From Sneathia vaginalis (GTDB lineage: Bacteria > Fusobacteriota > Fusobacteriia > Fusobacteriales > Leptotrichiaceae), in the NCBI RefSeq assembly GCF_000973085.1, contig NZ_CP011280.1, positions 832,642-896,641 of the forward strand: a stretch of 64,000 nucleotides of DNA, given 5' to 3'. Below the pieces are notes generated by a model. That model made no database searches, was not told the origin of the DNA, and saw nothing but the letters and a program-made list of their open reading frames with translations. Shown here piece after piece: positions 28,502 through 36,850 of this stretch (the stretch's first letter is position 1; every line of letters begins with the position of its first letter). The position numbers were made by a program, and so were the translations under genes.

Positions 28502-29339
28502 ATATTTCTTTTAGCCTCCTAAATCTATTTCTTATACCAGATTTTGTAATATTTAATTTTTCTGCTAATTCTGATAATGATAAGTCCTCATTTTCTAATC
28601 TAATTATTGCAACTTCTCTTAGTGCATTATTTAAATTTTCAAGTCCTACACTATCTTTTATCTTATTTATCATCCTTATTTGTTCAGTAGCAGTTGCAAT
28701 TTTTTTCGTTTCATTAGCAATTTCATAATTCATATTTCTTGTTATCTTTAATGATATCTCCTTGTTTATTGTAGTATCTTGATAACTAAAAAATGTATTT
28801 ACTGCTCCAAATATGACTAATAAGTCAAGTATGTCTTCATTATTTCTAATATATACAATATTTTTTTCTTTTTTCTTAGATAAAAATACTTTCTTATCCA
28901 TTTTTTTAAGTTGGTCATACACCATATTTGCTACTCTATCATTATCTAGAAAAAAATCCATAGAATAACCTTTTTGTGGATCTTTAACATAACCATTACC
29001 TAGGAATATGCCTTTTAATAACCAGATATCATCTATATCAGTAGAGAATAAGTTATTAGTATCTTTTAACTGTATATTATACATATTATGACTTGTAATC
29101 TTATCACTTTTAATATAGCTAAAATTAAATTCTAAATCCTTTAATTTTTTTATATCCTCTAAAACTCTTTTAGCAATATAGCTTATTTCAGTTTTAAAAT
29201 TAACTTCTTCCTTTATTATACCATCTTTTGATAGAAAAATTCCATATAATTCTGAAATTATTTCTTTTTCTGTTAAAGGTTGTATTAAAAGCATTTCTTT
29301 TTTTATCTTTGTTGAAAAAGATATTATATTATCTTGCAT
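28455..29339 (-). CDS. whiA: DNA-binding protein WhiA
   Basis: 294 residues. The first 190 residues are the LAGLIDADG-like domain in degenerate form (LKGIFLGNGYVKDPQKGYSM), and the C-terminus is the WhiA HTH (LSLSELAEKLNITKSGIRNR). In Actinobacteria WhiA controls sporulation; in Firmicutes it affects division and chromosome segregation. Its usual partners (rapZ, yvcK) are not visible here; it lies between a MATE exporter gene (11-base overlap) and a hypothetical gene. The role in this organism is open. Confidence 0.9.
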   Translation of the reverse strand: MQDNIISFSTKIKKEMLLIQPLTEKEIISELYGIFLSKDGIIKEEVNFKTEISYIAKRVLEDIKKLKDLEFNFSYIKSDKITSHNMYNIQLKDTNNLFSTDIDDIWLLKGIFLGNGYVKDPQKGYSMDFFLDNDRVANMVYDQLKKMDKKVFLSKKKEKNIVYIRNNEDILDLLVIFGAVNTFFSYQDTTINKEISLKITRNMNYEIANETKKIATATEQIRMINKIKDSVGLENLNNALREVAIIRLENEDLSLSELAEKLNITKSGIRNRFRRLKEIYEELEANNAKIYFKK

Positions 29340-30690
29340 ATTTTATTCCTGATTCCCACTTAATTCTATATATTATTATAATAAAGAAAATTGCTGCTAC
29401 TACATTTGAAAATAGGTTACCATAAAATACTGAATAATATGATAAGTATTTTTGCGTACATAGTATAAAGACATATCTAAATAACCATATTCTAAGAAAA
29501 CTCATTATTAATGGTACTGTTGTTCTACCTAGGGCATTAAATATTGCTTGGCATATCATAAATATACCATATGGTAGTATAGAATAAGTGTAAATCTTTA
29601 ATGCTGAGTCAGCTACATTCAATACTTTTTCATGTGATGTAAATAGTAGTGTTAACTTAGTAACATTCGGTATTATTATACCTAAAGTTACAAGTGCAAT
29701 TATTGTTGCAATTGTTAACCCTATCTTATATATCTTCTTAGCTTTTTCCTTATTACCCACTCCTATATTCAAACTTACCATAGTTGTAACTGTTGTACTT
29801 ATACATGATGGTAGTTGGAAGCATAAACTGTTTATATTACTTGCTATACCAAGACCAGCTATAACTATTGCTCCATACTTACTTATTTCCATATTAATTA
29901 GTAAGAATCCTAAGTTTATCATCATATAGCTTATCATTGATGGTATCCCTATTTTTATCAATGTCTTTATTATTGAAAAACGGAATCTATAATCATTAAT
30001 GTTTAATTGATATTCATATTTTTTTAAGAATAAGTCATAATACATCCAAAAGCTTACTACTATATATGCAGATAATGAAGCAAATACTGCCCCCTTTATA
30101 TCCAATCTTAATAATTCTAGGAATATGAAGTTAAAGAATACTTTCAATATTAAAAGAACTACCATTCTACAAAACGATGCTTCTGGATTACCAGTTCCAT
30201 CTTTAATAGAATTAAATATTGACGCCATAAATTGAAAAGGTATTACTAATGAATATAGCGATAGATATAGGTATACATCATTAGTCATATCTTTTGTTAC
30301 TGTTGTTGATATATATGATGCAACAAATAGGCTAACTGGAATTAGAACTATACCACAAAATATCCCAAACACTAAAACCTGTAAGGATATTTTTTTTACT
30401 TCTTTTACATCTCCTTTACCTGCCATTTGACCTACCATTGCCATTGCTGCAACACCTAATCCTTGTGATAGACCTAACATAATGTTTATAGTAGGTTGTG
30501 AATAAGTTATTGCACCAGTTCTTTCTGGACCTATTATATGATTTAAGTATAGTCCATCAGTAAATGGTATCATGGCTTGTACTATTGCCATCATAATTGT
30601 TGGAATACTTAATAGAAAAAGTGTCTTTAGAACATTCCCTTCTAAAATTATTCTTCTTCTGTCTTCCATTGTTAATTCTCTGTATTTCAA
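29329..30690 (-). CDS. MATE-family efflux transporter
   Basis: 453 residues with 12 predicted membrane helices in two related halves, each containing the MATE signatures (TDGLYLNHIIGPERTGAITY in the first half, a related segment around residue 270). MATE proteins export drugs or metabolites against Na+ or H+ gradients. A short charged N-terminus (MKYRELTMEDRRRIILEGN) precedes helix 1. It begins the MATE-whiA-hypothetical-serS-lysozyme run and follows the PTS IIA gene. Substrate unknown. Confidence 0.9.
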   Translation of the reverse strand: MKYRELTMEDRRRIILEGNVLKTLFLLSIPTIMMAIVQAMIPFTDGLYLNHIIGPERTGAITYSQPTINIMLGLSQGLGVAAMAMVGQMAGKGDVKEVKKISLQVLVFGIFCGIVLIPVSLFVASYISTTVTKDMTNDVYLYLSLYSLVIPFQFMASIFNSIKDGTGNPEASFCRMVVLLILKVFFNFIFLELLRLDIKGAVFASLSAYIVVSFWMYYDLFLKKYEYQLNINDYRFRFSIIKTLIKIGIPSMISYMMINLGFLLINMEISKYGAIVIAGLGIASNINSLCFQLPSCISTTVTTMVSLNIGVGNKEKAKKIYKIGLTIATIIALVTLGIIIPNVTKLTLLFTSHEKVLNVADSALKIYTYSILPYGIFMICQAIFNALGRTTVPLIMSFLRIWLFRYVFILCTQKYLSYYSVFYGNLFSNVVAAIFFIIIIYRIKWESGIKYAR

Positions 30691-30711
30691 TATTTAAACT
30701 CCTTAATCTAT

Positions 30712-30735
30712 AAAGGCATGCCTAAGCATGCCATA
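30712..30735 (-). terminator. Possible terminator after the PTS IIA gene
   Basis: Seven-base perfect stem GGCATGC/GCATGCC with four-base loop (30715-30732), followed by a weak T-rich tail. It could instead be a protein-binding palindrome before the MATE gene. Confidence 0.45.
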
Positions 30736-30741
30736 AAAATC

Positions 30742-31239
30742 TTATTTTTCTATTTCTATTATCTTTTCTTGTCCTGCATGCACAGATTGACCTTCGTATT
30801 TTTGAATATTTTTGTATTCATCTGATTCTAAAACTATTACTGGTGATGTTACAGATGGTGCATTTTCTTTTAAGAATGCTAAATCATATTTAATTATACC
30901 ATCTCCTGCTTTAACTTTGGTACCTGATTCAACTAATTGTTCAAATCCCTTACCATTTAATTTTACAGTATCTACACCTAAATGGACTAATATACTAACT
31001 CCATCACTTGATTCTAGAGTGAATGCATGTAATGTTGGAGTTATATCCACTACTCCATCCATAGGCGCTAACATAACGCCAGATTCTTTGGGTTCAATTG
31101 CAACACCGTCTCCTAGCATCTTTGATGCAAAAGTTTCATCCTTAACTGTGTCTAAAGGTACTACATCTCCTGTTATAGGTGCTATTAGAACTTTTTTTGT
31201 GTTTGTTTCTTTCTTTTTAAATAAATCAAAAAATCCCAT
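30742..31239 (-). CDS. crr: PTS glucose-type IIA component
   Basis: 165 residues, free-standing IIA(Glc). It shows the IIA fold with the active His in VSILVHLGVDTVKLNG and the preceding HAFTLES, and the typical LAPMDGVV strand. It accepts phosphate from HPr and passes it to sugar-specific IIBC proteins, and in many bacteria regulates uptake. ATG 31239 (MGFFDLFKKK) has GGAG eight bases upstream; the longer frame begins in the promoter. Promoter: TTGATA (31294-31299), TAATAT (31271-31276), spacer 17. ptsH is 21 kb away and ptsI is not in the window. Confidence 0.93.
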   Translation of the reverse strand: MGFFDLFKKKETNTKKVLIAPITGDVVPLDTVKDETFASKMLGDGVAIEPKESGVMLAPMDGVVDITPTLHAFTLESSDGVSILVHLGVDTVKLNGKGFEQLVESGTKVKAGDGIIKYDLAFLKENAPSVTSPVIVLESDEYKNIQKYEGQSVHAGQEKIIEIEK

Positions 31240-31270
31240 ATTTTTTTCTCCTTCGCAATGTATATTATTA

Positions 31271-31299
31271 ATATTATCATATTTAGTATAATATATCAA
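31271..31299 (-). promoter_or_regulatory. Promoter of crr
   Basis: -35 TTGATA and -10 TAATAT with a 17-base spacer, ending exactly at the stop codon of the upstream gene. Confidence 0.65.
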
Positions 31300-32256
31300 T
31301 TAGAATAATGTTAAAAATACTAGAGCTACTTGAGGCCAAAAAATTGTGTAATCTGCTAACCCATGTATCATAATTAAGGCTATAACCAATATTTTTTTCT
31401 TATTAAACTTAACTTCACTTATATTATACAATGCATAAACTAGTCCTATTAAGCCATAGCTTAATATATATTCTATTAATATATTATGCGAATGTGGATA
31501 TACGTGTTTTGAATACTCATAAAAATACGTTGGTCCATGACCTAATAAAAATCCATGTGACATACCCTTTATTCCTAGCTGATATATCCATAGTCTTAAA
31601 TCTAAATATTTACTTATAGTATCTGCCCTAACAAATGGCACTATACCTTTATAGACTAAATAAAAGTATATAAGCGAAATAATAAGTGCTATACTTCCTA
31701 ATACTCTATTTTTATCAAGTAGTACTAAAGCATATGTTAGTATAAGGGAGACAAGTGCAAATCTAGAACCTGTTAATAGTAGTGCTATTATAAACACCAA
31801 CAAGTACTTCCTATCATATTTTTTTATATGATAATATACTATTAATAAGGCAAGAAATGCTCCATAATAATTCGGATTAAAAAAGCTATATACACCAGCT
31901 CTCTCACGTAACAATAGCGATAATACTATTTCAACTACTGCCATATATGAACTATATCTCACAACCAAGTTATAGTCTATCCTATTTCTAATATACGAAA
32001 CATAGAAAAAGGCAATTAATGCTATATCTACTAATATCCCTAAATAATTCCTATAATACACACAAATGGGTATATTGAATAAAAATAATAAATATATCTT
32101 TTTAAATTTTAAGTTATACCCCTTATACAAGGAATAACATAATATCATAATTAATAAAATAGTTGTAGCTATGTATGAAATTCCTAACACAACAGACAAT
32201 AATAATATAAGTGTAGAAAGTATTTTATCTTCCTGTACTTCCAAATCCACCTTCAC
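31300..32256 (-). CDS. O-antigen ligase/polymerase-like membrane protein
   Basis: 318 residues with about ten membrane helices. The Wzy_C/ligase region shows SRFALVSLILTYALVLLD and the periplasmic-loop motif HSHNILIEYILSYG, with the His-x-x-x residues conserved in O-antigen ligases. Such proteins join or polymerise glycans on the outer leaflet of the inner membrane. It is short for the family (usually 380-420). The start is uncertain: GTG 32256 overlaps dut by 32 bases, and a TTG at 32244 is an alternative. No other glycan genes are in the window. Confidence 0.72.
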   Translation of the reverse strand: MKVDLEVQEDKILSTLILLLSVVLGISYIATTILLIMILCYSLYKGYNLKFKKIYLLFLFNIPICVYYRNYLGILVDIALIAFFYVSYIRNRIDYNLVVRYSSYMAVVEIVLSLLLRERAGVYSFFNPNYYGAFLALLIVYYHIKKYDRKYLLVFIIALLLTGSRFALVSLILTYALVLLDKNRVLGSIALIISLIYFYLVYKGIVPFVRADTISKYLDLRLWIYQLGIKGMSHGFLLGHGPTYFYEYSKHVYPHSHNILIEYILSYGLIGLVYALYNISEVKFNKKKILVIALIMIHGLADYTIFWPQVALVFLTLF

Positions 32257-32653
32257 CTCTTACAGTTTCACTAAGTTCATCAACTTCATCAAATTGTTCC
32301 ATAATATATGGCATAAATATAATTTGTGCAATTCTTTCACCATGCTTTATTACTTTTTCTTCTTTAGTATGATTGTGTAGAGGTACCATTATTTCTCCCC
32401 TATAATCACTATCAATTACTCCCACCTTATTTGCAGGTGCTAGACCTTTTTTTGTTGCTAGTCCACTTCTTGCAAAAACTAAACCTACCAAACCAGTTGG
32501 TATTTCCATACATATACCTGTATGTACTAATACAGTTTCAGATGGTGCTATTACTAAATCTTCATCTAATAAAGCATATAAGTCAGCTCCAGCTGAATAT
32601 TTTGTCCCATATGTAGGCAATATAGCCCTTTTATCCATTCTCTTTATATTCAT
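32225..32653 (-). CDS. dut: Deoxyuridine 5'-triphosphate nucleotidohydrolase
   Basis: 142-residue trimeric dUTPase that hydrolyses dUTP to dUMP and prevents uracil in DNA. All five motifs are visible, including YSAGADLYA, ARSGLATKKGL, GVIDSDYRGEIMV, GERIAQIIF and the C-terminal RGEGGFGSTGR. The start codon overlaps the mreB stop (TAATG). Confidence 0.97.
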   Translation of the reverse strand: MNIKRMDKRAILPTYGTKYSAGADLYALLDEDLVIAPSETVLVHTGICMEIPTGLVGLVFARSGLATKKGLAPANKVGVIDSDYRGEIMVPLHNHTKEEKVIKHGERIAQIIFMPYIMEQFDEVDELSETVRGEGGFGSTGR

Positions 32654-33690
32654 TAATTTTCCCTCATAAGTAAAGTTTTTAACAACGCCTTATTATCAAA
32701 AGCAAGTCCTGCTCCTACAACTACTGATTCCAATGGTTTTTCAGCAATTTTTACAGGAACTTTTGTTTTTTCTTCTATATATTTATCAAGATGCTTAATT
32801 AAAGCTCCTCCACCTGTTAGAACTATACCATTATCTAGTATATCTGCTGCTAATTCAGGAGGGCATTTACTTAATACTTCTTTTACACTATCTACCATAG
32901 ATTCTATTGTTCTTCCTATAGCTTCTTGTACTTGATTTGCACTTATTTCTAATTCCATAGGTGTATTTGTAGATAAAGATCTTCCTTTTACAGGCATTTT
33001 AATATTTTCATCTTCGCTTAATTTTACAGCTGTTGCAAGTTCTTTTTTTATCTTTTCAGCAGTTCTATCACCTATTACTAAATTTAAATTAGTTTTTACA
33101 TATCTTGCAATATCTTGATCTAGTGTATTACCTGCCATCTTTATTGACTTACTTGCTACTATTTCATTAAGTGATAATATCGCTATATCTGTTGATCCTC
33201 CCCCTATATCTATTACCATGCTTCCCATAGGTAGTGATATATTTACTCCAGAACCAATAATAGCTGCCCTACCTTCTTCGATTAGATAAACTCTTTTAGC
33301 TCCTCTAACAGATTCGAATAAAGCTCTTTTGTCTACTGTATTTACTTCTATTGGTATACATATCATAATATCAGGTTTAAATGGTGATACACCATAAACT
33401 TTTTTCATAAATTCACTTAACATATCACGTGCTGAATTATCATCTGATATTACTCCATCTTTTAGTGGCTTTATTACCTCAATAGAATCTGGATTCTTAC
33501 CTAACATCTCTCTTGCTTCACGACCAACAGCAATAACCTTGTTTGTCTTCTTATCTCTAACTATTACTGATGGTTCATTTAATACTATTTTTCTTTTATG
33601 TCTATCATAAATTAATACATTAGATGTACCAAGATCTATTGCCAGATTCTTATTAACTCTAAAAAAATTAATAATCTTACTTAAACTCAT
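32653..33690 (-). CDS. mreB: Rod shape-determining protein MreB
   Basis: Actin-like ATPase of 345 residues that guides lateral wall synthesis under the inner membrane. Phosphate-1 AIDLGTSNVLIYDRH, phosphate-2 MVIDIGGGSTDIAILS and adenosine motif GIVLTGGGALIKHLD are clear. An amphipathic N-terminus (MSLSKIINFFRVNK) precedes the fold. mreC and mreD do not follow; dut does, and rodA lies 20 kb away. The gene is ten bases after frr. Confidence 0.95.
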   Translation of the reverse strand: MSLSKIINFFRVNKNLAIDLGTSNVLIYDRHKRKIVLNEPSVIVRDKKTNKVIAVGREAREMLGKNPDSIEVIKPLKDGVISDDNSARDMLSEFMKKVYGVSPFKPDIMICIPIEVNTVDKRALFESVRGAKRVYLIEEGRAAIIGSGVNISLPMGSMVIDIGGGSTDIAILSLNEIVASKSIKMAGNTLDQDIARYVKTNLNLVIGDRTAEKIKKELATAVKLSEDENIKMPVKGRSLSTNTPMELEISANQVQEAIGRTIESMVDSVKEVLSKCPPELAADILDNGIVLTGGGALIKHLDKYIEEKTKVPVKIAEKPLESVVVGAGLAFDNKALLKTLLMREN

Positions 33691-33700
33691 ATTTTTTCCT

Positions 33701-34258
33701 CTATATACTCATTAATTCTTTTTCTTTTTTAGTCAATATTTCATCAATTCCAGAAACATATTTATCTGTTAATTTTTGAACCTTTGTTTCTCCATCTTTT
33801 AATTCATCTTCTGTTATTTCACTATCTTTTTCTAATTTCTTTAGTTGAGTATTTGCTTCTTTTCTAAGATTTCTAATTGCAATTTTACCATCTTCAGCAT
33901 CTTTTTTTACTAATTTTACATATTCTTTTCTTCTGTCTTCTGTTAATTCTGGTAAAACTAATCTAATTACTCTGCCATCATTTGATGGAGTAAATCCTAA
34001 ATTAGCCTTCATTATTTCCTTTTCGATAGCTGGTATTAATGATTTATCCCACGGATCAATTACTATTAATCTGCTTTCTGGTGCTGTTAATGAACCAACT
34101 TGGTTTAAAGGTGTCATTTGACCAAAATAGTCTACTTTAACTCCATCTATCATAGATACATTAGCTCTTCCAGCTCTTACGTGTGAGAATTTAACCTTAG
34201 TTGCTTCTACAGTTTTAATCATTCTTTCTTCAGTTTCTAATAAGATATCATCTAACAT
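33701..34258 (-). CDS. frr: Ribosome recycling factor
   Basis: 185 residues, standard length. It contains SHVRAGRANVSMIDGVKVDYFG in its first helix and loop and LTEDRRKEYVKLVKKDAEDGK. With EF-G it splits post-termination ribosomes. It lies 13 bases after pyrH in the conserved rpsB-tsf-pyrH-frr order. Confidence 0.97.
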   Translation of the reverse strand: MLDDILLETEERMIKTVEATKVKFSHVRAGRANVSMIDGVKVDYFGQMTPLNQVGSLTAPESRLIVIDPWDKSLIPAIEKEIMKANLGFTPSNDGRVIRLVLPELTEDRRKEYVKLVKKDAEDGKIAIRNLRKEANTQLKKLEKDSEITEDELKDGETKVQKLTDKYVSGIDEILTKKEKELMSI

Positions 34259-34271
34259 ATATTTTCCCTTT

Positions 34272-34976
34272 CTATTTTACAACAGTACCTATTTTTTCAC
34301 CTTGAACTAACTTTAACATATTTCCTTCTGTTAAAGCATCAAATACGATAATAGGCATAGAATTTTCCTTACATAATGACAGTGCTGTTGCATCCATTAC
34401 TTTTAAATTCTTTACTATTGCTTCATCATAACTAACTTCACTATATTTTACAGCATCACTGTACTTAACAGGATCTTTATCATAAATACCATCTACTTTT
34501 GTTCCTTTAGCTAGAACATCTGCATGTATTTCTATTGCACGTATTGCTCCACCTGAATCTGTTGTAAAGTATGGCATACCTGTTCCTGCTGAAAAAATTA
34601 CTACTCTTCCCTTTTCAAGGTGTCTTATGGCTCTTCTTCTGATGTATGGTTCTGCTACTTCTGGCATACTTATTGAAGTTAATACCCTTGTTGGTATTCC
34701 AAGTACTTCAATAAAGTTTTGCATTGCAAGTCCATTCATAATAGTTGCAAGCATACCCATAGTATCTCCTGTAGCTCTATCTACACCATATTGTTGTCCA
34801 GATAGACCTCTAAAGATATTTCCTCCACCTATTACTATTGCGACTTGTACTCCATTATCATGTAATTCCTTAATTTGTTTTGCAAAACTCAATAAGACAT
34901 CTTCATCATATCCAAATTCTTTTTTACCTGCTAAGGCTTCACCACTAAGTTTTAGTAGTATTCTTTTATACTTCAT
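34272..34976 (-). CDS. pyrH: Uridylate kinase
   Basis: 234 residues, hexameric UMP kinase of the amino-acid-kinase fold. [15 protein letters not shown] opens the protein and [11 protein letters not shown] and [20 protein letters not shown] follow. It makes UDP for RNA and wall precursors. It is separated from tsf by a terminator at 34994-35024, so its level may be lower than that of rpsB-tsf. Confidence 0.97.
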   Translation of the reverse strand: MKYKRILLKLSGEALAGKKEFGYDEDVLLSFAKQIKELHDNGVQVAIVIGGGNIFRGLSGQQYGVDRATGDTMGMLATIMNGLAMQNFIEVLGIPTRVLTSISMPEVAEPYIRRRAIRHLEKGRVVIFSAGTGMPYFTTDSGGAIRAIEIHADVLAKGTKVDGIYDKDPVKYSDAVKYSEVSYDEAIVKNLKVMDATALSLCKENSMPIIVFDALTEGNMLKLVQGEKIGTVVK

Positions 34977-34993
34977 TTTTGTACCTCATTTTT

Positions 34994-35024
34994 AAAAAAA
35001 GGAGTTTTTAAGAAAACTCCTTTT
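34994..35024 (-). terminator. Terminator or attenuator between tsf and pyrH
   Basis: Strong stem AAAAGGAGTTTT/AAAACTCCTTTT with four-base loop followed by T7 on the minus strand. Genes downstream need readthrough or another promoter. Confidence 0.8.
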
Positions 35025-35033
35025 AATCAATTG

Positions 35034-35942
35034 TTATTTTCCTGCTATTTGAGCAGCTACTTCTGCTGCGAAATCTTCTTCTTTCTTTTCTATTCCATCT
35101 CCAACTTTGTATCTTACAAATGATACTAATGTGATTGGACTTAAGAATTGTTCTACAGTCTTCTTGTCATCTCTTACATATTTTTGTTGGTTTAAACAAT
35201 TTTCTTCGTAATATTTTCCAAGTTTACCTGAGATAATTCTTTCAACCATTTCTGGTTTTAAAGTCTTACCTTTTGCCTTTGATTCTTCTTCGAATTGTAT
35301 TCTTAATACTTCTTCTTCTCTCTTTAAATCTTCAGGGCTTACTTGTTCTTTAGATAAGAATTTAGGATCCATAGCAGCGATGTGCATTGCAACTCCTCTT
35401 ACTTTTTCAATATTTTCAGCAGATGAATCACCTTTAGCTTTTACTAATACTCCTATCTTTCCACCCATATGAATGTAGTCAACAACGAAAGTATCGCAAC
35501 ATCCCTTAACTACTTCTAATCTTCTAATATTTAAATTTTCACCTATTTTTGCTATTAATTCTGTTAATTGTTGTTCAACAGTCTTTCCACCGAATTCTAG
35601 TTTCTTTAATTCTTCAACAGAACTTACTTCTGAATCTAAAGCTCTTTCAGCTAAGATATTACCGAAACTCTTGAAGTCTTCATTCTTAGCAACAAAGTCT
35701 GTTTCAGAGTTGAATTCTAAAACTATACCTTTTTTATGGTTTTCAGATATCTTAGCAAATACTAAACCTTCTGCAGCTATTCTTCCAGATTTTTTAGCAG
35801 CCTTTGATATACCTTTTTCTCTTAACCAATCTATTGCTTTTTCAATATTTCCTTCATTTTCTACTAGAGCTTTTTTACAGTCAAGCATTCCTGCTCCTGT
35901 TCTTTCTCTTAATTCTTTAACTAAACTTGCCTTTATTTCCAT
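35034..35942 (-). CDS. tsf: Elongation factor Ts
   Basis: 302 residues. The UBA-like N-terminus (VKELRERTGAGMLDCKKALV), the EF-Tu contact TDFVAKN and the core VDYIHMGGKIGVLV are present. It recycles GDP on EF-Tu. It follows rpsB by two bases and ends just before a terminator. Confidence 0.97.
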   Translation of the reverse strand: MEIKASLVKELRERTGAGMLDCKKALVENEGNIEKAIDWLREKGISKAAKKSGRIAAEGLVFAKISENHKKGIVLEFNSETDFVAKNEDFKSFGNILAERALDSEVSSVEELKKLEFGGKTVEQQLTELIAKIGENLNIRRLEVVKGCCDTFVVDYIHMGGKIGVLVKAKGDSSAENIEKVRGVAMHIAAMDPKFLSKEQVSPEDLKREEEVLRIQFEEESKAKGKTLKPEMVERIISGKLGKYYEENCLNQQKYVRDDKKTVEQFLSPITLVSFVRYKVGDGIEKKEEDFAAEVAAQIAGK

Positions 35943-35944
35943 AA

Positions 35945-36721
35945 TTATTCCTCCACAACACTTTCATCTTCAGTTGTTGCTAGTTCTTCTTCCTTTACTA
36001 CTTCTTCAGTTTCAACAAGTCCTTCTTCACCTTCAACTCCACCTTGACCTTCAATTACAGCGTTAGCAATAACTGATGCAAATAATGATACAGATCTTAT
36101 GGCATCATCGTTAGCAGGTATCTTGTAAGTTACTAAATCTGGATCTACGTTTGTATCGATTAATGCGATTACTGGTATACCTAATTTAGCAGCTTCTTGT
36201 AAAGCTAAAAATTCTTTCTTAATGTCAACAACAAATAAGGCAGCAGGTAATTTTGACATACCCTTTATTCCACCAACATTTTTTTGTAATTTCGCTAATT
36301 CTTTTCTTAAAAGACTAGCTTCTTTTTTAGTATAAGCAGTGTCTAATTCTCCACTTTCGTCCATTTCTTCTAATTCTTTAAGTCTTTTAACTCTTGATTT
36401 TATTGTTTGAAGATTAGTTAAAAGTCCTCCTAACCATCTTTGGTTAACATAGAATCCACCACATCTTAATGCTTCATCTTTAACAGCATCTTGTGCTTGT
36501 TTCTTAGTTCCTACGAATAAAACTTTTCCACCGTTACTTGCAATTTCTCTTACAAAATCGTAAGCCTTTTCAGTCATTGTTAAAGTTTGTTTTAAGTCTA
36601 AAATGTGTATACCATTTCTTTCTGCATAGATATATGGTTTCATTTTAGGATTCCATCTCTTAGCTTGGTGTCCAAAGTGAGCACCTGCTTCTAATAATTG
36701 TGTCATGCTTATTACAGCCAT
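35945..36721 (-). CDS. rpsB: 30S ribosomal protein S2
   Basis: 258 residues. Core motifs [33 protein letters not shown] and [13 protein letters not shown] are diagnostic. The last 35 residues are an acidic Glu/Val-rich tail, which is longer than in Escherichia coli. GGAGGA lies eight bases before the start. The promoter is at 36817-36846 and the leader is about 90 bases. Confidence 0.97.
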   Translation of the reverse strand: MAVISMTQLLEAGAHFGHQAKRWNPKMKPYIYAERNGIHILDLKQTLTMTEKAYDFVREIASNGGKVLFVGTKKQAQDAVKDEALRCGGFYVNQRWLGGLLTNLQTIKSRVKRLKELEEMDESGELDTAYTKKEASLLRKELAKLQKNVGGIKGMSKLPAALFVVDIKKEFLALQEAAKLGIPVIALIDTNVDPDLVTYKIPANDDAIRSVSLFASVIANAVIEGQGGVEGEEGLVETEEVVKEEELATTEDESVVEE

Positions 36722-36846
36722 GTTATTCCTCCTATTTTGGTTTTTTTAGTATCTAGACTCAGTGCAAAACATATAGTCACCAAACACTAATCTATCTAGA
36801 CACCTTTTTTCATATCATGATAGCATAAAATGAGGTGTAATGTCAA
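36722..36846 (-). promoter_or_regulatory. rpsB promoter and leader
   Basis: -35 TTGACA (36841-36846) and -10 TATCAT (36817-36822), spacer 18. The leader contains two copies of GTCTAGATA about 45 bases apart, whose TCTAGA cores can pair to close a large loop. S2 is known to repress its own mRNA in several bacteria; a similar role here is inferred. Confidence 0.6.
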
Positions 36847-36850
36847 CTTT

